Source of the DNA: Alphaproteobacteria bacterium
Lineage (GTDB): Bacteria; Pseudomonadota; Alphaproteobacteria; Kiloniellales; DSM-21159
Length of the DNA: 64,000 bases
Direction of reading: 5' to 3'
Assembly: GCA_030433005.1 (NCBI GenBank)
Contig: JAUILQ010000003.1
Coordinates: 81,626 to 145,625, forward strand
Part shown: piece by piece, positions 7,082 to 16,425 of the stretch
Numbering within the stretch: position 1 is the stretch's first letter
Layout of the letters: every line of letters starts with the position of its first letter
Made by a program: the position numbers and the translations under genes
The notes under the pieces: generated by a model
What the model was told of the DNA's origin: nothing
The model's input: only the letters and a program-made list of their open reading frames with translations
The model's database searches: none

Positions 7082-7861
7082 TCAGGACTCCTTTACCGGC
7101 ACGGTGTAGTTCAGGGCCATGCGGCCGCCGTCGGGATAGATGGTCTGGCCGGTGATGTAGCTCGACTCGTCGCTGGCCAGGAACACCGCGACCGAGGCGA
7201 TCTCCTCCGGCTCGCCGACCCGGCCCATCGGCGTGCGCATCATCATGCCCTTCAGCTTCTCGGGATCGTCGAGCACCGAGGCCAGCACGTCGGTACGGAT
7301 CGATCCCGGGCCGATGCCGTTGACCCGGATGCCCTTGTCGGCCAGGGCCAGGGACATGACCTTGGTCAGCTGGTTGACCCCGCCCTTGGCGACCACGTAG
7401 GGCGTGATCGCCGGGATCGCCAGGACCGCGTTGACCGAGGACATGTTGACGATCGTGCCGCCGCCGCCCTGCTTCGCCATCTGCCGCGCCGCCGCCTGGC
7501 CGGTCAGGAAGACGCCCTTGAGGTTGACGCGCAGCACCGCGTCGAAGTCCTCCTCGCTGAACTCCAGGAAGTCGCCGGCCTTGACGATGCCGGCATTGGC
7601 CAGCGCCACGTCGAGCCGGCCGAAGGCGGCGACCGTGGCCTCGATCAGGGCGTCGACCTGCGCCTTGTCGCCGACGTCGCAGGCGACGAAGAGCGCGTCC
7701 GCCCCGGCTTCCTGCAGCGCCTCGACCGCCGCCTCGCCCTTTTCGCGGGCGAGGTCGGCGATCACGACCTTGGCGCCCTCCGCGGCGAAGGCCCTGGCGC
7801 AGGCGAGGCCGATGCCCGAGGCGCCTCCGGTGACCAGCGCGACCTTGTCCTTCAGGCGCAT
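7082..7861 (-). CDS. SDR family oxidoreductase
   Basis: This 259-residue classical short-chain dehydrogenase/reductase has the nucleotide-binding Thr-Gly-Gly-Ala-Ser-Gly-Ile-Gly at about 12-19. An acidic residue after strand 2 (Val-Val-Ile-Ala-Asp-Leu) favours NAD over NADP. Asn-Ala-Gly (LANAG), the catalytic Ser and Tyr-x3-Lys (PYVVAKGG) are present. The C-terminal ITGQTIYPDGG is usual for 3-oxoacyl-ACP reductase-like members. The substrate cannot be predicted. GGGAGAGGG before the ATG at 7861 supports the start over one further upstream. Confidence 0.9.
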   Translation of the reverse strand: MRLKDKVALVTGGASGIGLACARAFAAEGAKVVIADLAREKGEAAVEALQEAGADALFVACDVGDKAQVDALIEATVAAFGRLDVALANAGIVKAGDFLEFSEEDFDAVLRVNLKGVFLTGQAAARQMAKQGGGGTIVNMSSVNAVLAIPAITPYVVAKGGVNQLTKVMSLALADKGIRVNGIGPGSIRTDVLASVLDDPEKLKGMMMRTPMGRVGEPEEIASVAVFLASDESSYITGQTIYPDGGRMALNYTVPVKES

Positions 7862-8029
7862 GCCCTCTCTCCCTGCTGACGGTATCCTGGCGCCGCGCGC
7901 CCGTCCGGCGGCGGCGGAGGGCGAAGCTGCCACGCACCGGGCGCGGCCTCAAGCGCCGGCGGCGCGCGGCCGATTCCCGCGGCTTCGGGGTGGAGCCGGC
8001 GGCGAAAGACTCTATGCTCGACGGTTGCC

Positions 8030-8575
8030 ATGACCGAAGCCTTCACCGAGAGCCAGAAAGAGCGCTTCCGCAAGCTGCTGCTGCTCGCCGCCGAGAGCCC
8101 CTTCGAGGGCGAGCGCACGGCGGCGCTTGCGGCCGCCGAGCGGCTGGCCGGGCGCTTCGGCATGACGCTCGACGAGGCCGCGGGCAGCGCCGCCGAGCCC
8201 GAGCCGAAGCCGGGCCGCCGCAACGGCCGCAGCCGCGACTGGGAGGATCCCGAGGGCCCGCAGGGCCCGCGTGCGCCGGAGTGGATGTACCGGGCGGCGG
8301 CGGGCTACGCCTACGAGGCCTCGGCGGCGGCCAGCCGGGCGCGCCAGCGCCACCGCGAGCAGGTTGAGGCGGCGCAGCGCCGCGAGGAGGAGGAGCGGCG
8401 CCGGGCGGCGGCGATGCAGCGCCGCTGGGGCCCGCGCAGCGAGCGCCGCATGGCACCGCGCGAGTTCGCCCGCAACCTGATCCGCGACACCGCCTTCAGC
8501 CTGCAGGAGATCGGCGAGATCACCGGCCTGTCGCAGCACGAGCTGGTCGGCCTCAAGCTGAAGCTGCGCGGCTGA
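8030..8575 (+). CDS. DUF2786-like protein with charged coiled-coil middle
   Basis: This 181-residue protein starts with a DUF2786-like helical pair (RFRKLLLLAAESPFEGE, then ALAAAERLAGRFGM). A Pro/Arg-rich linker, a highly charged Arg/Glu helix (about 105-140) and a C-terminal helix-turn-helix-like segment (FSLQEIGEITGLSQHELVGL) follow. That last segment resembles those of phage-related or regulatory proteins. No function is known. It is divergent from the SDR gene and convergent with prpE. Confidence 0.65.
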   Translation: MTEAFTESQKERFRKLLLLAAESPFEGERTAALAAAERLAGRFGMTLDEAAGSAAEPEPKPGRRNGRSRDWEDPEGPQGPRAPEWMYRAAAGYAYEASAAASRARQRHREQVEAAQRREEEERRRAAAMQRRWGPRSERRMAPREFARNLIRDTAFSLQEIGEITGLSQHELVGLKLKLRG

Positions 8576-8602
8576 CCTCGTCGCACGGGTGAGCGGCGGG
8601 GC

Positions 8603-10504
8603 TCAGCCGGCCTTGCCGCCGATGCCGGCGCCGCCCAGGCTGGCGGTGATCTCCTCCAGGATCGCCGGGTCGTCGATCGTGGCCGGCAGCTTGTAGTCCT
8701 CGCCGTCGGCGATCGAGCGCATGGTGCGCCGCAGGATCTTGCCGGAGCGGGTCTTGGGCAGGCGCTCGACGACGATCGCCGTCTTGAAGGCGGCGACCGG
8801 GCCGATGCGGTCGCGCACCATGGCGACGCACTCCTTGACGATCGCCTCGTGCGGCCGGTTCACCCCGGCCGAGAGCACCAGGAAGCCGACCGGCAGCTGG
8901 CCCTTGAGGCGGTCGGCGATGCCGATCACCGCGCACTCGGCGACGTCCGGGTGCGCGGCCAGCACCTCCTCCATGGCGCCGGTCGAGAGGCGGTGGCCGG
9001 CGACGTTGATGATGTCGTCGGTGCGCGCCATGACGAAGACGTAGCCGTCCTCGTCCAGGTAGCCGGCGTCGCCGGTCTCGTAGTAGCCGGGGAAGTTCGA
9101 GAGGTAGGTCTTCACGAAGCGCTCGCGGCCGTTCCAGATGCCCGGCGTCGTGCCCGGCGGCAGCGGCAGCTTGCCGGCGATGGCGCCGACCTGGCCGCGC
9201 GGCAGCGGCCGGCCGTCGGGGTCGAGCACCTCGAGCTGCCAGCCGGGCACCGGCCGGGTCGGCGAGCCCGACTTGACCGGCAGCCGTTCGATGCCCAGGC
9301 AGTTGGCGGCGATCGACCAGCCGGTCTCGGTCTGCCACCAGTGGTCGATGACCGGCACCTTCAGCTGCTTCTCCGCCCACTCCAGGGTGTCGGGGTCGCA
9401 GCGCTCGCCGGCCAGGAACAGGGCGCGGAACCTCGACAGGTCGTAGTCGCCGATCAGCTTGCCCTCGGGATCCTGCTGGCGGATCGCCCGGAAGGCGGTG
9501 GGCGCGGTGAACAGCGTGGTCACGCCGTGCTGCTCGATGACCCGCCAGAAGGCGCCGGCGTCGGGCGTGCCGACCGGCTTGCCCTCGTAGAGCACCGTGG
9601 TGTTGCCGGCGAGCAGCGGCGCATAGACGATGTAGGAGTGGCCGACCACCCAGCCGACGTCGCTGGCCGCCCAGTAGACCTCGCCCGGCTCGACGCCGTA
9701 GACGTTCTTCATCGACCACTTCAGCGCGACCGCGTGGCCGCCGTTGTCGCGCACGATGCCCTTGGGCTGGCCGGTCGTCCCGGAGGTGTAGAGGATGTAG
9801 AGCGGATCGGTCGCCTCGACCGGCACGCAGTCGTGCGGCTCGGCACCCTCGAGCGCGGCCTGCCAGTCCTCGTCGCGGCCCTCCTTCAGCTCGCAGCGCT
9901 CCTGCGGGCGCTGCAGCACGAGGCAGGTCGCGGGCTTGTGGGTCGCCATCATGATCGCAGCGTCGAGCAGCGGCTTGTACTGCACGATGCGGCCGCCCTC
10001 GATGCCGCAGGAGGCGGAGAGCACCATCTTCGGGCTGCAGTCGTCGATGCGGGTCGCCAGCTCGTTCGCCGCGAAGCCGCCGAAGACCACCGAGTGGATG
10101 GCGCCGAGCCGGGCGCAGGCGAGCATCGCCATGGCGGTCTCGGGGATCATCGGCATGTAGATGATGACCCGGTCGCCGCGCCCGACGCCGCGCGCCGCCA
10201 GCACGCCGGCCAGACGCGCCACCTCGTCGCGCAGCTGGGCGTAGCTGTAGCGCCGCACCGTGTCGGTCACCGGCGAGTCGTAGATCAGGGCCAGGCGGTC
10301 GCCGTTGCCCTCCTTCACGTGGCGGTCGAGGCAGTTGTAGCAGGTGTTGAGCCGGCCGCCGCGGAACCAGCGCCAGATCGGCTTCTCGCTGTCGTCGAGC
10401 ACCTTGTCCCAGCGCTCGGACCAGTGGATCGCCTCGGCGGCCTCGCCCCAGAAGCCTTCGGGATCGGAGAGCGAGCGGGCGTGGATCTCGTCGAACGTGG
10501 CCAT
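8603..10504 (-). CDS. prpE: Propionyl-CoA synthetase (acetyl-CoA synthetase family)
   Basis: This 633-residue AMP-forming acyl-CoA synthetase activates propionate (or acetate) with ATP and CoA. The P-loop-like Tyr-Thr-Ser-Gly-Thr-Thr-Gly-Gln-Pro-Lys-Gly is followed by the WWQTETGW adenylation motif, YYETGDAGYLDEDGY and the C-terminal catalytic Lys in Pro-Lys-Thr-Arg-Ser-Gly-Lys-Ile. Length and the N-terminal WGEAAEAIHWSERWDKVLDD match PrpE better than Acs. The ATG at 10504 follows GGGAGGTC. The gene stands alone, without prpBCD. Confidence 0.9.
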   Translation of the reverse strand: MATFDEIHARSLSDPEGFWGEAAEAIHWSERWDKVLDDSEKPIWRWFRGGRLNTCYNCLDRHVKEGNGDRLALIYDSPVTDTVRRYSYAQLRDEVARLAGVLAARGVGRGDRVIIYMPMIPETAMAMLACARLGAIHSVVFGGFAANELATRIDDCSPKMVLSASCGIEGGRIVQYKPLLDAAIMMATHKPATCLVLQRPQERCELKEGRDEDWQAALEGAEPHDCVPVEATDPLYILYTSGTTGQPKGIVRDNGGHAVALKWSMKNVYGVEPGEVYWAASDVGWVVGHSYIVYAPLLAGNTTVLYEGKPVGTPDAGAFWRVIEQHGVTTLFTAPTAFRAIRQQDPEGKLIGDYDLSRFRALFLAGERCDPDTLEWAEKQLKVPVIDHWWQTETGWSIAANCLGIERLPVKSGSPTRPVPGWQLEVLDPDGRPLPRGQVGAIAGKLPLPPGTTPGIWNGRERFVKTYLSNFPGYYETGDAGYLDEDGYVFVMARTDDIINVAGHRLSTGAMEEVLAAHPDVAECAVIGIADRLKGQLPVGFLVLSAGVNRPHEAIVKECVAMVRDRIGPVAAFKTAIVVERLPKTRSGKILRRTMRSIADGEDYKLPATIDDPAILEEITASLGGAGIGGKAG

Positions 10505-10674
10505 CGGCTGGGCGACCTCCCGGGTCTGCTGGACGTCTTTGGCCGCAGCATGCCGCGCAGCCGGCACGAGGTAAACTCGGCCGCGCGGGGCGGCGTGGCG
10601 GCAGGCTCGTTATCCCCGGCGACCCGAGGGCGCGCGTTGCGCCAGATCAAGCCCCGGGCCGCCCGACGCCTGGC

Positions 10675-11265
10675 TCAGCGCGGCAGCGGGCAGCGCCAGG
10701 GGCGGGCGCTGCCGTCGGCGTCCTCCTCGAAGGCCGGCCAGGCCGTGGCGACGCAGCGCTCGGCGCCGCAGGCCGCGCGGGCGCGCGCGCCGCGGATCAG
10801 CCAGCCCTCGACCGCGAAGCCGCCGCCGCCCGGCCCCCGGAAGAAGCCGCGTCCGTCGACCGTGCCCTCGCGCAGCGCCGCCGCGATGGCGGCGAGCACC
10901 CGCCCGGCGCCCCAGTCGTCGGGGAACAGCGAGGAGCACTTGCAGGGCCGCCGGGCCCCTTCCGCGAGGGCCGGCGGCAGGCAGACGACGGCGCGCGTCA
11001 CGCCGTCGGCGTTGGGCCCCGCATAGCGCTCGCGGATCTCGGCCTCGCCGGGGCCGCGCGCGCCGGCCAGCGCGTGGTAGCCCTCGATCGCCCCGTCGCG
11101 AGAGTCGAGCTCGCCGCAGAGGACATGGGTCAGGTCGACCGGCGTCTCGCCGTCCGACCAGGCGCGCTCGCCGGACTCGCAGTCGACCGAGACGGCAGGC
11201 TCGGCCGCCAGCGGCGCGACGGTCCAGAGGCCGGCCAGAAGAATGGCCAGGAAGCGGACCGTCAC
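10675..11265 (-). CDS. Exported protein of unknown function, eight cysteines
   Basis: This 196-residue protein begins with a signal peptide (about 1-20, VRFLAILLAGLWTVAPLAAE). It has eight Cys residues in the mature part, including Cys-Lys-Cys near 110, which suggests disulfides in the periplasm. The GTG start at 11265 overlaps the stop of the upstream lipoprotein gene (GTGA), so the two are translationally coupled. I do not recognise the family. Confidence 0.7.
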   Translation of the reverse strand: MTVRFLAILLAGLWTVAPLAAEPAVSVDCESGERAWSDGETPVDLTHVLCGELDSRDGAIEGYHALAGARGPGEAEIRERYAGPNADGVTRAVVCLPPALAEGARRPCKCSSLFPDDWGAGRVLAAIAAALREGTVDGRGFFRGPGGGGFAVEGWLIRGARARAACGAERCVATAWPAFEEDADGSARPWRCPLPR

Positions 11266-12245
11266 CGGCGGCAGTACTCCAGCAGGCTCTGCCGCGAGGC
11301 GACCTCGTAGGGGGTCGAGGGAGCGAGCACGAACTCGGTGGCGCCGTACGGCGGCACGGTCTCGTTCTCGCCCCAGTCGTAGGTGTAGCCGAGCCGGGTC
11401 CAGGGCGCGCCGCCCGGCCGGTAGGAGTGGTTGGTCGTGGTGACCAGCCAGTTGAACCAGCTGGCGCCGGTGATGTCGCCGCGCTCGAGCGTCAGCGGCG
11501 GGTTGAGGTCGCAGGCCAGCTTCGCCGTGCTGGGGTCGGCGCAGGGCCGCAGCAGCGAGTCCATGGGGACCCAGAGCTCGACGAATCGCGAGGCGACGGT
11601 GCCGGGCTTGATGCCGAGGCGCTGGTTGACCCTCAGCGCGTTGGCCGCCTGGGTCTCCAGGCTGCGGTCCGGCCAGGCGAGGGCGCCGCGGCACCAGCTC
11701 TGCACCTCGGGGACCAGGGTGACCCAGACCGCCGGCCGGTTCGGCGGCGTGCTGCCGGTTCTCTGGGCGTAGTAGCGCTCCAGCGAGCCGGCGTCGGTCC
11801 AGACGGCGACCTTGACGAGTCCGTCGCGGCGCTGCAGCGGGGCGGTCGGGTCGTGCGGCTCGAGCAGGCCCTGGAAGCGGTCGCGCGGCTCGATCATCGC
11901 GGCGTCCTGCAGGGCCAGGACGAAGCGGCGGGCGATCGTCTCGGGGCAGGTCGCGAGCACCCGCTCGGCAGCCAGCCGCTCGAGCGGGTCGGCAAATCCC
12001 TGGGGATCCTTGATCGCCTCCTGGGTGCGCCGGCAGACCAGCTCCTGCAGCGTCTCGTCGGCTTCCTGGAGCTGGCGCTGCGACTTCGGCGCCAGCGCCG
12101 CGGCCTGTCGCTCGGCCTCGTTGGGTCCGCGCTGGCCCGGCCGCACCTGGACGGAGCAGGCCGAGACGACGACCAGCGCCGCCAGCAGCAGCGCGCTCGC
12201 GACGACGGAGGGCTTGCGGGCGCCCGCGGCCGAAGATCGCGGCAT
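11262..12245 (-). CDS. Putative lipoprotein of unknown function
   Basis: This 327-residue protein has a lipoprotein signal peptide ending Val-Val-Val-Ser-Ala-Cys (Cys30), so it should be membrane-anchored in the envelope. The mature part is about 297 residues, soluble, with six more Cys (Val-Cys-Arg-Arg, Ala-Thr-Cys-Pro, Trp-Cys-Arg-Gly, Pro-Cys-Ala-Asp, Ala-Cys-Asp-Leu, Tyr-Cys-Arg-Arg). No catalytic motif was recognised. It is coupled to the downstream exported Cys-rich protein, so the two may act together. Confidence 0.7.
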   Translation of the reverse strand: MPRSSAAGARKPSVVASALLLAALVVVSACSVQVRPGQRGPNEAERQAAALAPKSQRQLQEADETLQELVCRRTQEAIKDPQGFADPLERLAAERVLATCPETIARRFVLALQDAAMIEPRDRFQGLLEPHDPTAPLQRRDGLVKVAVWTDAGSLERYYAQRTGSTPPNRPAVWVTLVPEVQSWCRGALAWPDRSLETQAANALRVNQRLGIKPGTVASRFVELWVPMDSLLRPCADPSTAKLACDLNPPLTLERGDITGASWFNWLVTTTNHSYRPGGAPWTRLGYTYDWGENETVPPYGATEFVLAPSTPYEVASRQSLLEYCRR

Positions 12246-12363
12246 CGTCGTCTTCCCCCCTCGGTTGCCGGCACCAGGGTAGCGTCCCGCGGCGCCGGCC
12301 GGAAGACCGGCGTCGTCGAGCCGGTGCTTGCATGGGCGGCGGCGCTCGGCTTAATGACGAGGC

Positions 12364-14034
12364 ATGACTGGTGATCCTGCCCGCCCCGCCGGCGCCTCGG
12401 GCGCCCCGACGGACCTCTACGAGGCGGGGCTGGAGCGCGGCCCCGCCAATCACCGGGCGCTCTCGCCGCTCGGCTTCCTGCCGCGCGCCGCTTCGGTCTT
12501 TCCGGACCGTCCCGCCGTGGTCCACGGCCGGCGCCGCTACAGCTGGGCCGAGGCCTACGCACGCTGCCGACGGCTCGCCTCGGCCCTGGCCGCCCGCGGC
12601 ATCGGCCGCGGCGACACCGTCGCGGTCCTGCTGCCGAACATCCCCGAGATGTGGGAGGCGCACCATGGCGTGCCGATGACCGGCGCCGTGCTCAACGCGC
12701 TGAACACGCGGCTCGACGCGGACACCGTCGCCTTCATCCTGCAGCACAGCGAGGCGCGGCTGCTGATCGCCGACAGCGAGTACCACGGCGTGGTTGCCGA
12801 GGCGCTGAGCCGGCTGGAGCGGCCGATCCCGGTGATCGACGTCGAAGACAGCGAAGGGCCGGGAGGCGAGCGCCTGGGCGAGCTCGACTACGAGAGCTTC
12901 CTGGCCGGCGGCGATCCCGACTACGACTGGTCGCTGCCGGACGATGAGTGGCAGGCGATCAGCCTGAACTACACCAGCGGCACGACCGGCGATCCCAAGG
13001 GCGTGGTCTATCACCACCGCGGCGCCTACCTGAATGCGCTCGGCAACGTCATGGTCTGGCAGATGCCGCAGCACCCGGTCTATCTCTGGACCCTGCCGAT
13101 GTTCCACTGCTCGGGCTGGTGCTTTCCCTGGACGGTCACCGCCCAGGCCGGCACCCACGTCTGCCTGCGCAAGGTGGAGGCGGCGGCGCTTTTCCGCGCC
13201 TTCGCCGAAGAGGGCGTGACCCACCTCTGCGGTGCGCCGATCGTCATGCAGATGCTCGTCGGCGCCGACGAGAGCCAGCGCCGCGACTTCGACCAGCCGG
13301 TCAAGATGATGACCGCGGCGGCGCCGCCGCCGGCCCGGGTCCTGGCGGCGATGCAGGCGCAGGGCATCGAGGTCACCCACGTCTACGGCCTGACCGAGGT
13401 TTACGGCCCGGCCGTGGTCTGCGCCTGGCACGACGAGTGGGACGACCTGCCGATCGAGGAGCAGGCCGAGGTCAAGGCGCGCCAGGGCGTCGCCTACCCG
13501 GTGATGGAGGGGCTCGGCGTCTTCGACCCCGAGACGCGCGAGCCGGTGCCCCACGACGGCGAGACGCTGGGCGAGGTCGCGATGCGCGGCAACATCGTCA
13601 TGAAGGGCTACCTGAAGAACCCGGAGGCGACGGCCAAGGCCTTCGCCGACGGCTGGTTCCGCACCGGCGACCTCGGCGTCGTGCACCGCGACGGCTACCT
13701 GCAGCTCAAGGACCGCTCCAAGGACATCATCATCTCGGGCGGCGAGAACATCTCCTCGATCGAGGTCGAGAACGCGCTCTACCGCCACCCGGCGGTCGCC
13801 GCCGCCGCCGTGGTCGCCCATCCCGACGAGAAGTGGGGCGAGACGCCCTGGGCCTTCGTCGAGCTGGCGCCGGGCGCCGAGGCCAGCGAGGCGGCGCTGA
13901 TCGAGCACTGCCGCTCGGTGCTGGCCCACTACAAGTGCCCGCGCCGTATCCTCTTCGAGACCCTGCCCAAGACCTCGACCGGCAAGATCCAGAAGTTCGA
14001 GCTGCGCCAGCGCGCCCGGGAAATGGAAGCCTAA
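12364..14034 (+). CDS. AMP-dependent acyl-CoA synthetase (DmdB-like)
   Basis: This 556-residue adenylate-forming ligase is of the medium-chain type. The adenylation motif [11 protein letters not shown] is at about 199-209. [21 protein letters not shown] and the catalytic Lys of Pro-Lys-Thr-Ser-Thr-Gly-Lys-Ile complete the family set. The closest family I recall includes long-chain/medium-chain acyl-CoA ligases and DmdB (methylmercaptopropionyl-CoA ligase). Substrate cannot be read from sequence, and no other dmd genes are present. It would activate a carboxylic acid for beta-oxidation-type catabolism. Confidence 0.85.
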   Translation: MTGDPARPAGASGAPTDLYEAGLERGPANHRALSPLGFLPRAASVFPDRPAVVHGRRRYSWAEAYARCRRLASALAARGIGRGDTVAVLLPNIPEMWEAHHGVPMTGAVLNALNTRLDADTVAFILQHSEARLLIADSEYHGVVAEALSRLERPIPVIDVEDSEGPGGERLGELDYESFLAGGDPDYDWSLPDDEWQAISLNYTSGTTGDPKGVVYHHRGAYLNALGNVMVWQMPQHPVYLWTLPMFHCSGWCFPWTVTAQAGTHVCLRKVEAAALFRAFAEEGVTHLCGAPIVMQMLVGADESQRRDFDQPVKMMTAAAPPPARVLAAMQAQGIEVTHVYGLTEVYGPAVVCAWHDEWDDLPIEEQAEVKARQGVAYPVMEGLGVFDPETREPVPHDGETLGEVAMRGNIVMKGYLKNPEATAKAFADGWFRTGDLGVVHRDGYLQLKDRSKDIIISGGENISSIEVENALYRHPAVAAAAVVAHPDEKWGETPWAFVELAPGAEASEAALIEHCRSVLAHYKCPRRILFETLPKTSTGKIQKFELRQRAREMEA

Positions 14035-14089
14035 GTCGCCGCTCAGGCATTTCTGGCGACGGACTGCGCAACCTGCCGTTTAACTGTGC

Positions 14090-14108
14090 AGGTGGTTCAC
14101 CTTTTTTT
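14090..14108 (+). terminator. Intrinsic terminator after acyl-CoA synthetase
   Basis: AGGTG-GTT-CACCT forms a 5-bp hairpin followed directly by a run of T (14102-14108). A larger overlapping stem (ACCTGC/GCAGGT) strengthens it. It sits 56 bases past the acyl-CoA synthetase stop and before the histidine kinase gene. Confidence 0.75.
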
Positions 14109-14164
14109 AGCTGTCTCGGCGTAGGGTTAACGCCAGGGCATCCGTCGATGAGGGCAGGGACAGC

Positions 14165-15910
14165 ATGCTGGCGCCAAGCTCGGAGGCTTCGTCGCGCCGC
14201 CTGAAGCTGATCACCGTGTTCGGCAGCGCCGCCGTGGCGCTGCTGCTCGTGCTGTTCGTCGGCCTGACCCTCTGGACCGAGCGGCGCGACAACCTGCGCG
14301 CGGCCGAGAACCTCGCGCTCAGCCAGCTGCAGTCCTTCACCCACGCCATCGGCCTGACGCTGGCCGGCGTCGAGACGGTTCTCGACGTCGCCGCGACGCG
14401 GGTCTCGGCCGCCGGGCCCGACGACCCGACCCTCGCGCTCTATCTGCGCAACCTGTCCCGGCGCATGGACAGCCTGCGCGCGGTGCTGGTGATCGACGCC
14501 GGCGGCAGGATCGTCGCCGATTCGCGGGACCGCGGTCTGGCGACGAACTACGACGCTTCCTCGCGGGAGTACTTCCGGATGCCTCGGGCCGGGCGCGTCG
14601 GCCAGATTCATATCGGTCGCCCGGTGCTGTCCTTCCTCGACGGCCAGTGGGCGCTGCCGATTTCCAAGGCGGTGCGCGATGCCAACGGTCGCCTGCTCGC
14701 GGTCGTGGTGGCCTCTATCTCGCCGGGCCGCCTGGCCGAGGGCGTGCCCTCCAGCGCCATCGACGAAGGGCGCCGGGCATTGCTCGCGCGCACCGACGGG
14801 GCGCTGCTCATGCGCCTGCCCGGCAACGGCTTCTGGCCGCGCACCAGCCTCGCCGAGACGCCGCTGTTCACGGACAAGCTGCTGGGCGCCGGGCTCGGCG
14901 CCTTCGAGACCGACAGCCTGTTCGACGACGGCCACCGCCTCGTCGCCTACCGCACGCTCGAGGGCTTCCCTCTGGTCGCCGCGGTCGGGCTCAGCCGGGA
15001 GTTCGTCCAGCGCGGCTTTCAATCCCACCTGATCGGCTTCGCCGTGCTGCTGGCCTTCGCCCTGGCCGTGCTCGGCGTGGCGACCGTCCTGCAGCTGCGC
15101 TCGGTCTCGGCGATGGGCCGGCGCAACCGGGAGCTCGCCCAGGCCTATCGCCTGGCGCACGGGGCCAACCGCGCGAAGTCCCAGTTCCTGGCGCGCATGA
15201 GCCACGACCTGCGCACCCCGCTGAACGCCATCGCCGGATTCTCGGAGCTGATGACCCTCGGCATCCTCGGCCCGCTGCCCGAGCGCTACAGGCAGTATGC
15301 GGAGCACATCCGCAGCAGCTCGCTGCACCTGCATTCGCTCGTGCAGGACCTGCTCGACCTGTCGCGCGCCGAATCGGGCCGGCTGCAGCTCAACGACGAG
15401 GAGGTGGCGCAGGTCGGCAAGCTGGTCGAGGACTGCGTGCAGCTGGTCGAAGGCGCGGCCCGCGACCGCTCGATCCGGCTGGTCAATCGCCTGCCCGCCG
15501 AGACGCCGCAGGTGCGCTGCGACCCGATCCGCATCAAGCAGATCCTGATCAACCTGCTGACCAACGCGGTCGACTACCTGCCGGTCGGCGGCCGCGTCAC
15601 GATCGACCTCGACCGGCCGCGTTCGGGTGGGCTGCGGCTGGTCATCCAGGACGACGGTCCCGGCATCCCGGACGAGGTCGTCGCCGCCGCTCAGGGCGAC
15701 GACGAGCAGCTGGACCCCCTGGTCGCCTCGAAGAGCCAGGGCAGCGGCCTCGGCCTGTCGATCGCCTTCACCCTGGCGCGTCTGCACGGCGGCGCCCTGG
15801 TGATCGACAGCGCGCCCGACCGGGGCACGCGCGCGTTGCTGGAGCTGCCGGCGACCCGCCTGCTGGCCGAGCAGGGCCCCGAGCCGGACCGCCTCAGCGC
15901 TTCGGCCTGA
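14165..15910 (+). CDS. Membrane sensor histidine kinase with periplasmic Cache-like domain
   Basis: This 581-residue kinase has TM1 (about 15-37) and a large periplasmic region (about 40-285) resembling a double Cache domain (ADSRDRGLATNYDASSREYF). TM2 is at about 288-311. HisKA has the phosphoacceptor His347 in MSHDLRTPLNA. An HATPase domain has the N-box (NLLTNAVDYL), G1 (QDDGPGIPDE) and G2 (GSGLGLSIA). It should sense a small periplasmic ligand. No response regulator is adjacent; the orphan receiver at 23.9 kb is too far to pair confidently. Confidence 0.92.
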   Translation: MLAPSSEASSRRLKLITVFGSAAVALLLVLFVGLTLWTERRDNLRAAENLALSQLQSFTHAIGLTLAGVETVLDVAATRVSAAGPDDPTLALYLRNLSRRMDSLRAVLVIDAGGRIVADSRDRGLATNYDASSREYFRMPRAGRVGQIHIGRPVLSFLDGQWALPISKAVRDANGRLLAVVVASISPGRLAEGVPSSAIDEGRRALLARTDGALLMRLPGNGFWPRTSLAETPLFTDKLLGAGLGAFETDSLFDDGHRLVAYRTLEGFPLVAAVGLSREFVQRGFQSHLIGFAVLLAFALAVLGVATVLQLRSVSAMGRRNRELAQAYRLAHGANRAKSQFLARMSHDLRTPLNAIAGFSELMTLGILGPLPERYRQYAEHIRSSSLHLHSLVQDLLDLSRAESGRLQLNDEEVAQVGKLVEDCVQLVEGAARDRSIRLVNRLPAETPQVRCDPIRIKQILINLLTNAVDYLPVGGRVTIDLDRPRSGGLRLVIQDDGPGIPDEVVAAAQGDDEQLDPLVASKSQGSGLGLSIAFTLARLHGGALVIDSAPDRGTRALLELPATRLLAEQGPEPDRLSASA

Positions 15911-16123
15911 CCGGCAGCTGCTCTTCGTCGGAAGTCATGGTGAGGCGGCCGGGACGCGGTGCCGCCCGGGCGCGGCATGTCGAGAGAGCCACGCCGCGAC
16001 GGTCCCGCCGCGACGCCGTCATGATCCGGCATGATCAGGCCGATGCGATCGGCTTTTGCCCTGGCTCGGCGCTCCTTCCGGCCCGGCCGGCGCTCCCGGC
16101 CGGCCGGCGGTCGGAGTGGCGCT

Positions 16124-16291
16124 CTAATGGAGCTCGTGCTGGGCGATCTCGTCCTTGATGCGGAGCTTCTCGCGCTTCATCGCGTGAAGGGCTGATTCGT
16201 CGGGATGGGGCCGCAGACTCTCCTTTTCGATCTGCTGTTCCAGCTCCGCATGCTTGGCGCGCAGCGCCTCGACGTGCTCCTGCAGAGGCAT
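16124..16291 (-). CDS. Small DUF465/YdcH-family protein
   Basis: This 55-residue charged helical protein opens MPLQEHVEALRAKHAELEQQ and ends IKDEIAQHELH. The pattern of HaeLeqqI, HPD near the middle and LkreKLriKDEI is that of DUF465, small coiled-coil proteins of unknown function. It is the first of two DUF465 genes in this window (the other is at 27111-27332). The 213 bases between it and the histidine kinase hold nothing I can identify. Confidence 0.85.
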   Translation of the reverse strand: MPLQEHVEALRAKHAELEQQIEKESLRPHPDESALHAMKREKLRIKDEIAQHELH

Positions 16292-16425
16292 CGGACCAGT
16301 CTCCCTTCAGTTTTGACGATGAATCATGCTAACGCCCGCTCGGTGGGACTGCCAAGCTGGCTTGCGACAGTCCTGTTACTAACCTGTGGATTCCCCACGC
16401 GGCTTCAATAAGGGCGGACGAGGGC

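Noticed and set aside
10675..13929. A 1084-codon open frame on the minus strand spanning the acyl-CoA synthetase gene
   Set aside because: Only its last 196 codons (the exported Cys protein) look real. The rest is antisense to a clear acyl-CoA synthetase and out of frame with the lipoprotein, a usual GC-rich artefact.
16390..16400. DnaA-box-like TGTGGATTC
   Set aside because: Two mismatches, single copy, no AT-rich region or origin genes nearby.
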